From contig DQHR01000176.1 in NCBI GenBank assembly GCA_003531155.1, positions 1 through 10,823 on the forward strand: DNA of 10,823 bases. The letters are read 5' to 3'. Below, piece after piece: positions 7,222 to 10,823 of this stretch. Both the position numbers and the translations under genes were made by a program. Under the pieces are notes generated by a model that worked only from the letters and a program-made list of their open reading frames with translations, had not been told where the DNA came from and made no database searches. The stretch's first letter is position 1. Every line of letters begins with the position of its first letter. This DNA comes from Bacteroidales bacterium (GTDB taxonomy: Bacteria > Bacteroidota > Bacteroidia > Bacteroidales > Tenuifilaceae).

Positions 7222-8223
7222 ATGAAAACACGATTACTTCTTATTGTTGGAGCAATAATTCTGTTTTCGAATTTTGCATTGGCTCAGTACACAGATGTTG
7301 TTATTCCTGAAAACAATAAAGCTGCAGCTGATATAAACAACACAACAACAACAATTACTGAGACTTATACAAATCAATCGGATCTGTTTTTGAATAGTAA
7401 GAACGAATTAAATACATTTAATTCATCCGCTTCGGTTGGTACTTCTCTTTTGCTAAGCAAGTACGTATCTGTTTATAACGTTCCTATTGGGTATTCATTT
7501 AGGTCAAAGTTATTTTTCAGGAACAATAATGATGTATATGAAAATCTTTCATTCAAAGTCGTGATCCCTATAATACAAAAGAAATATGAAGCGTTTGATA
7601 TGGTTGCAGGTGAAGAAGCGGAGTATAAAACCACTGGGCTAGGGGATGTTATAGTAAAAGCCAACTATAATATGATAAAGAATAGTATGATCTTTTCATT
7701 CGGAGTTAGAGCAAAGCTGGCAACTGGCAAAACAAAAAATATGGTAAGGGATCATGATGTACCTTTAGGAACTGGAAGTACAGATATAGATTTATCTTTG
7801 TTTTTTTCAAAAAATTTTGGAAGCAAGTTTAGTGCACATTCGTCATTTGAGTATGAGTTAAAAACTGATTTTGAAAAAGATGGGATCACCTATGAATATG
7901 GCAATAAGATGAATGCTTTAGTTGGGGGTGATTATCTTTTTAAGTTCGCTAAACTTGGAGTTGAATTGTCATTTACTTCTTCTGAAAATACTAAAGCAGA
8001 TTTTGCTGGATTTTCATCTGAAATACCAGGTATAACAGCAATGGATGCGATTCCATACGTTAAAGTAAATTTGACAGAGACTATGGATGCTAAGTTCTTT
8101 GGATTGGTTCCGGTTATTTCTAAATGGAAGAGTATCGATGGTCTAACAGGAATACCTGATCCAGATAGGAAAGTAAGAATCGGGTTCATGTTCTCATACA
8201 GATTTGTTAAAAAATCCGAGTAG
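7222..8223 (+). CDS. Outer-membrane beta-barrel protein, MetA-pathway/transporter-like family
   Basis: Predicted secreted outer-membrane barrel of 333 residues. The signal peptide is clear (MKTRLLLIVGAIILFSNFALA, cut before Gln22). After a Thr/Asn-rich stretch (38-52) come alternating amphipathic strands. Three blocks resemble the family named 'putative MetA-pathway of phenol degradation', a set of FadL-like or porin-like channels: TGLGDVIVKANY (138-149), KLATGKTKN (165-173) and PLGTGSTDIDLSLFF (181-195). The C-terminus, RKVRIGFMFSYRFVKKSE, ends in a typical final strand followed by a short charged tail. The Pfam name comes from one pathway and does not show that this protein takes up phenol; the cargo is unknown. 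It appears to be a single-gene unit, with a promoter match at 7145-7177 and an intrinsic terminator at 8256-8281. Assignment rests on motif recognition. Confidence 0.75.
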   Translation: MKTRLLLIVGAIILFSNFALAQYTDVVIPENNKAAADINNTTTTITETYTNQSDLFLNSKNELNTFNSSASVGTSLLLSKYVSVYNVPIGYSFRSKLFFRNNNDVYENLSFKVVIPIIQKKYEAFDMVAGEEAEYKTTGLGDVIVKANYNMIKNSMIFSFGVRAKLATGKTKNMVRDHDVPLGTGSTDIDLSLFFSKNFGSKFSAHSSFEYELKTDFEKDGITYEYGNKMNALVGGDYLFKFAKLGVELSFTSSENTKADFAGFSSEIPGITAMDAIPYVKVNLTETMDAKFFGLVPVISKWKSIDGLTGIPDPDRKVRIGFMFSYRFVKKSE

Positions 8224-8255
8224 AAATAGATTCTCACTTTTGTAAGTCTCTATGG

Positions 8256-8281
8256 AGTACGAGTTTTCTCGTACTTTTTTT
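8256..8281 (+). terminator. Rho-independent terminator after the beta-barrel protein gene
   Basis: AGTACGAG (8256-8263), a TTTT loop and CTCGTACT (8268-8275) form a perfect 8-base-pair stem, extendable by two G-U pairs, followed directly by a run of T to 8281. It begins 33 bases after the stop codon at 8223. This is a textbook intrinsic terminator on the plus strand. Confidence 0.9.
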
Positions 8282-8282
8282 A

Positions 8283-8311
8283 TTGTACATGATTTAGTTT
8301 CCTTATATTCG
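8283..8311 (+). promoter_or_regulatory. Weak candidate promoter for the six-helix membrane protein gene
   Basis: TTG (8283-8285), an 18-base spacer and TATATTCG (8304-8311, one mismatch to TAnnTTTG) lie directly after the terminator and 32 bases before the ATG at 8344. The placement is sensible, since the upstream transcript should end at 8281, but the match is imperfect and the spacer slightly short. Confidence 0.33.
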
Positions 8312-8343
8312 GCGGTAAATATTTAAATTATTAGAATATAACT

Positions 8344-9021
8344 ATGCTTGGTGGAATTGTAAAATATCTGCAAAAAGGCAATAAGGATGTTGTGATATCC
8401 TATAAATTGCTACGCAGGCTAATAGGCTTTTTGGGAATTTTATTGCCCTTAATCTGTATATCATTTGGATGGTTTTTTGGAGATTATTCTATTCAGCAAT
8501 CCATCAGTATTTATTACTATACCAACGTAAGAGATTTTTTGGTTGGAGTTCTTTTTGTTATGTCGCTGTTCCTGATGACTTATAAAGGTGCATACCGAAT
8601 CGATAACTGGATTACGACAATTACAGGCATAGCAGGACTTTGCATAGCTGTTTTTCCTTGTTATAACCACAAGTATGAGACAATTCGAGTTGGTCTTTTT
8701 CAGCTTTATCCCGAAGTATCCAATTATTTTCATCTCTCGGCAGCAGCACTTTTCTTTTTACTCTTAGCAATAAACTCTATTTTCTTATTTACCCGTAAAG
8801 TGGGTGTTACTACTAAACAAAAGCTTAAAAGGAACGTTGTTTACATTACTTGTGGCATTATAATTCTAATTAGTTTTTTAGGATTAGTAATAAGCATGTT
8901 TGTTTTTTCATACGAACAACGATTCGAGAATAAGATTGTTTTATTGTTCGAAGCAATTGCACTATTGGCATTTGGTATATCGTGGTTGGTTAAGGGACAA
9001 ACAATTATTCCAGATAGATAA
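8344..9021 (+). CDS. Six-helix inner-membrane protein of unknown function
   Basis: I do not recognise a characterised function. The 225-residue protein has about six hydrophobic segments (residues roughly 24-46, 64-80, 89-106, 128-149, 164-190, 198-217), so it is an integral inner-membrane protein with no signal peptide. Conspicuous features are a basic N-terminus (KLLRRLIG), the block SISIYYYTNVRDFLVGVLF (53-71), FPCYNH (104-109), YFHLSAAALFFLLLAINSIFLF (128-149), a basic loop TTKQKLKRNVVY (157-168) and LFEAIALLAFGISWLVKGQ (201-219). This pattern reminds me of a widespread family of hypothetical bacterial membrane proteins, loosely DUF998-like or Frag1/DRAM-like, but that is a memory-based impression. 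His109, His130 and the Tyr cluster near helix 2 could line a site; this is speculation. It stands alone between a terminator and a long gene-free stretch, so context says little. Confidence 0.75.
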   Translation: MLGGIVKYLQKGNKDVVISYKLLRRLIGFLGILLPLICISFGWFFGDYSIQQSISIYYYTNVRDFLVGVLFVMSLFLMTYKGAYRIDNWITTITGIAGLCIAVFPCYNHKYETIRVGLFQLYPEVSNYFHLSAAALFFLLLAINSIFLFTRKVGVTTKQKLKRNVVYITCGIIILISFLGLVISMFVFSYEQRFENKIVLLFEAIALLAFGISWLVKGQTIIPDR

Positions 9022-9550
9022 GTCTTATTATTAAAAACTGGCGATGAAGTAAATACTTTTTGAAATCTTGAGGACAAAGCCAAAAATGTCTTAATTGTTG
9101 ATTAAACCTTTTATTCAGTCACTTTATCATAAAAGTACTGACAAAAGAATATCAGTAGTTGATCTATAATTGATGTAGAGGCAACTTAATACATTGGCTA
9201 AATCTTGCAAGAAGAGATTGTTATAGGTTGATTTTGCAAAGCAGAATGAAACTCAAAATGTAAATATGAAAAACCAATGACAATGTTCTCATAATGGTAG
9301 TATTGAAAATATTTTGGTATTTAGATTGACTTATCTAATTGATAGCGGAACCGTAAACAAGAAATTTGAGATATTAAAAAATGTGTAAACATTCATGACC
9401 TACATTGAAGGGAAAAGCAAAAAAATGAAGTAGTTCCAAATATTTCAATTTTCATCAAACATATTTTATAACATATTTAAAAGGGCAAAAGAAAAGAACT
9501 TCCACCAAGGTTATCCGTATTATAGCATTATCGTTCTGGTTTAAAATAAA
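9022..9550. other. Gene-free stretch of 529 bases before the histidine kinase
   Basis: All frames that I read here are interrupted every few tens of codons on both strands, and none resembles a protein I know. The longest piece I translated (from 9281) runs 33 residues without a plausible start. I see no tRNA, no convincing terminator after the membrane protein gene and no full promoter match. A short inverted repeat, TACTGA (9136-9141) and TCAGTA (9152-9157), is present but weak. The stretch is AT-rich and could hold a long regulatory leader, a small RNA or remains of a decayed gene. Confidence 0.5.
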
Positions 9551-10823
9551 ATGAGACGCCGTAAAACTCAAAATATCATTTTTTCGTACCTGCTTTTAAC
9601 GCTTTTCTTTTTTGCTATAATTACATTCATAGCTTTTTATCTAAATAACCAAAAGAAAAAAATATTCTTGCAGTCCAACGTTAGTCAAATTGAAAAGTCA
9701 ATTAACGCAGCTATTTCTTTTGAAGAGACAAGGATAAGTCAAGTTGTATTTGACTATACCTTTTGGGATGAAATGGTAGATTGTATTGAAAAAAGAAACT
9801 ACAGATGGGCACATGAGATAATTGATCCTGCAATTATTACATATGGTGTTTCTTCTATTAGCCTTTTTGATATTAATGGTAATAAGGTTTATACAAAGAA
9901 CAATGCCAATTCAGCTATTTTAGATAAGTACAGATATAGCAAGAATATCATTGATTCGCTTAGAACCTCGAAATTTATTCATTTCTATGATTTAACACCA
10001 CTTGGGATTATTGATGTTTACGGAGCAACTGTTCACAACACAAATGATCCACAACGGAAAACATTGCCAAAGGGTTTCCTTTTTATGGCAAAAGTGATTG
10101 ACAATAAATATATTAATGATTTGTCAACGTTGACATCAACTAGAGTAAACCTTGTAAGTGATACGCTATCTGTCCAAGAAACAAAGCATACTGTAAAAAT
10201 TTTCAAACCTATTAAGATTGTAAGTCTAAAGTTATACAGGTACCTGTATTTTGAAAAGGAGCTTCCATTTATTAAGCAATTCGACAGATTTTCAGTTGAA
10301 TTCATTGGGTTATTCTTTTTGGCAATGATTGGTTTTATATTTGTATTCTTATACCTTACTACATATTGGATTAATAGGCCATTAAAGATTGTTGAAGAGG
10401 CATTAGAATCAGACGATGTACAAAAAATCAAAAGGTTAGACCGATTTGGACGAGAGTTTGATAAGATAGGAAGGTTAATCTTTCTTTATATCTCGCAAAA
10501 AACTTCCCTCGAAGAGCTCAAAAATAAAGCACAAGAGTCTGATAGACTTAAATCGGCATTTATGGCGAATATGTCGCACGAAATAAGAACTCCTCTTAAC
10601 GGAATAGTTGGATTTTCAGAACTGTTGTGTAATACAAATACTACCGATGAGTCATCTGAAAATTATCGAAAGATAATAAGAAAGTGCTCCAATGACTTGA
10701 TGAGACTAATAGGCGACATTCTTGACTATTCAAAAATTGAATCGGGGCAACTTGTTATAACCAAAGAGCATTTTAGCGCAGAAGCATTGTTCACAGAACT
10801 GTCAAATCATTACGAGCAAAAGA
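9551..10823 (+). CDS. Membrane sensor histidine kinase with CHASE4-like periplasmic domain (partial, C-terminus off the right edge)
   Basis: The frame opens at ATG 9551, nine bases after an in-frame stop at 9542-9544, and stays open to the end, giving 424 residues. Layout: a basic N-terminus (MRRRK), transmembrane helix 1 (about 9-31), a periplasmic domain (about 32-247), helix 2 (about 249-273), a HAMP-like linker starting at NRPLKIVEEAL (275-285), a short coiled coil, and a HisKA dimerisation domain with the H-box FMANMSHEIRTPLNGIVGFSELL; His343 is the predicted phospho-acceptor. The periplasmic segment with FDYTFWDEM (67-75) and ISLFDINGNKVYTK looks like CHASE4, an extracellular sensing domain of unknown ligand. 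The ATP-binding domain and any receiver domain lie outside the window; the H-box type is common in hybrid kinases. No response regulator is visible, so the target is unknown. The 529-base stretch before it contains no gene, so it probably has its own promoter. Confidence 0.92.
   Translation, partial: MRRRKTQNIIFSYLLLTLFFFAIITFIAFYLNNQKKKIFLQSNVSQIEKSINAAISFEETRISQVVFDYTFWDEMVDCIEKRNYRWAHEIIDPAIITYGVSSISLFDINGNKVYTKNNANSAILDKYRYSKNIIDSLRTSKFIHFYDLTPLGIIDVYGATVHNTNDPQRKTLPKGFLFMAKVIDNKYINDLSTLTSTRVNLVSDTLSVQETKHTVKIFKPIKIVSLKLYRYLYFEKELPFIKQFDRFSVEFIGLFFLAMIGFIFVFLYLTTYWINRPLKIVEEALESDDVQKIKRLDRFGREFDKIGRLIFLYISQKTSLEELKNKAQESDRLKSAFMANMSHEIRTPLNGIVGFSELLCNTNTTDESSENYRKIIRKCSNDLMRLIGDILDYSKIESGQLVITKEHFSAEALFTELSNHYEQK

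Noticed and set aside
7932..8237. Minus-strand open frame of 101 codons overlapping the beta-barrel gene
   Set aside because: It is antisense to the signal-peptide-bearing barrel gene and has no domain features or sensible promoter.
9136..9157. Inverted repeat TACTGA/TCAGTA as a terminator or RNA gene
   Set aside because: The stem is only 6 base pairs with a 10-base loop and no T-run, which is expected by chance in DNA of this composition.
9281..9382. Short open stretch in the gap before the kinase as a small gene or gene remnant
   Set aside because: It is 33 codons without a plausible start codon, and the translated residues match no family I recognise.
10033..10431. Minus-strand open frame of 132 codons
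   Set aside because: It is antisense to the histidine kinase, which reads continuously through this part with helix 2 and the HAMP-like linker intact.
1..10823. Insertion sequence, prophage, CRISPR array or defence system
   Set aside because: I saw no transposase, integrase, direct-repeat array, terminal inverted repeats or nuclease-type genes; all recognised genes are envelope transport or sensing genes.

Overview
The window looks like chromosomal DNA of a member of the Bacteroidota. The reasons are the AT-rich composition, the lack of clear Shine-Dalgarno sequences, TAnnTTTG-type promoter elements, and above all a TonB-dependent receptor carrying STN and carboxypeptidase-like domains paired with a DUF4249 lipoprotein, a combination known mainly from that phylum. 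I see no mobile element, CRISPR array, rRNA or tRNA, and no broken gene.

Layout. The left half (1-6926) is read from the minus strand as two apparent operons. The first in transcription order encodes a TonB-dependent outer-membrane receptor (6926-4233) and a DUF4249 lipoprotein (4221-3415), separated by 11 bases. A strong stem-loop (3298-3330) follows. The second encodes a TolC-like outer-membrane factor (3193-1850), a MacA/HlyD-type membrane fusion protein (1835-498) and a MacB/LolD-type ABC ATPase (485 to beyond the left edge), with gaps of only 14 and 12 bases. These three form most of a tripartite export pump; the permease is probably just outside the window.

The right half is read from the plus strand. 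A divergent intergenic region (6927-7221) holds a 17-base palindrome and a good Bacteroidota promoter match. It precedes an outer-membrane beta-barrel protein resembling the 'MetA-pathway of phenol degradation' transporter family (7222-8223), which ends at a clear intrinsic terminator. Next comes a six-helix inner-membrane protein of unknown function (8344-9021), then about 530 bases without a recognisable gene, then the N-terminal two-thirds or so of a membrane histidine kinase with a CHASE4-like sensor domain (9551 to beyond the right edge).

Taken together this is a cell-envelope neighbourhood: uptake across the outer membrane, export through a MacAB-TolC-like pump, a second outer-membrane channel and an envelope-facing sensor kinase. 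No functional link between the operons can be proven from the sequence. I do not see convincing evidence of an undescribed system. The least explained items are the Met/Arg-rich insert in the fusion protein, the Gly/Met-rich loop in the receptor, the palindrome in the divergent region, the unassigned six-helix protein and the gene-free stretch before the kinase.
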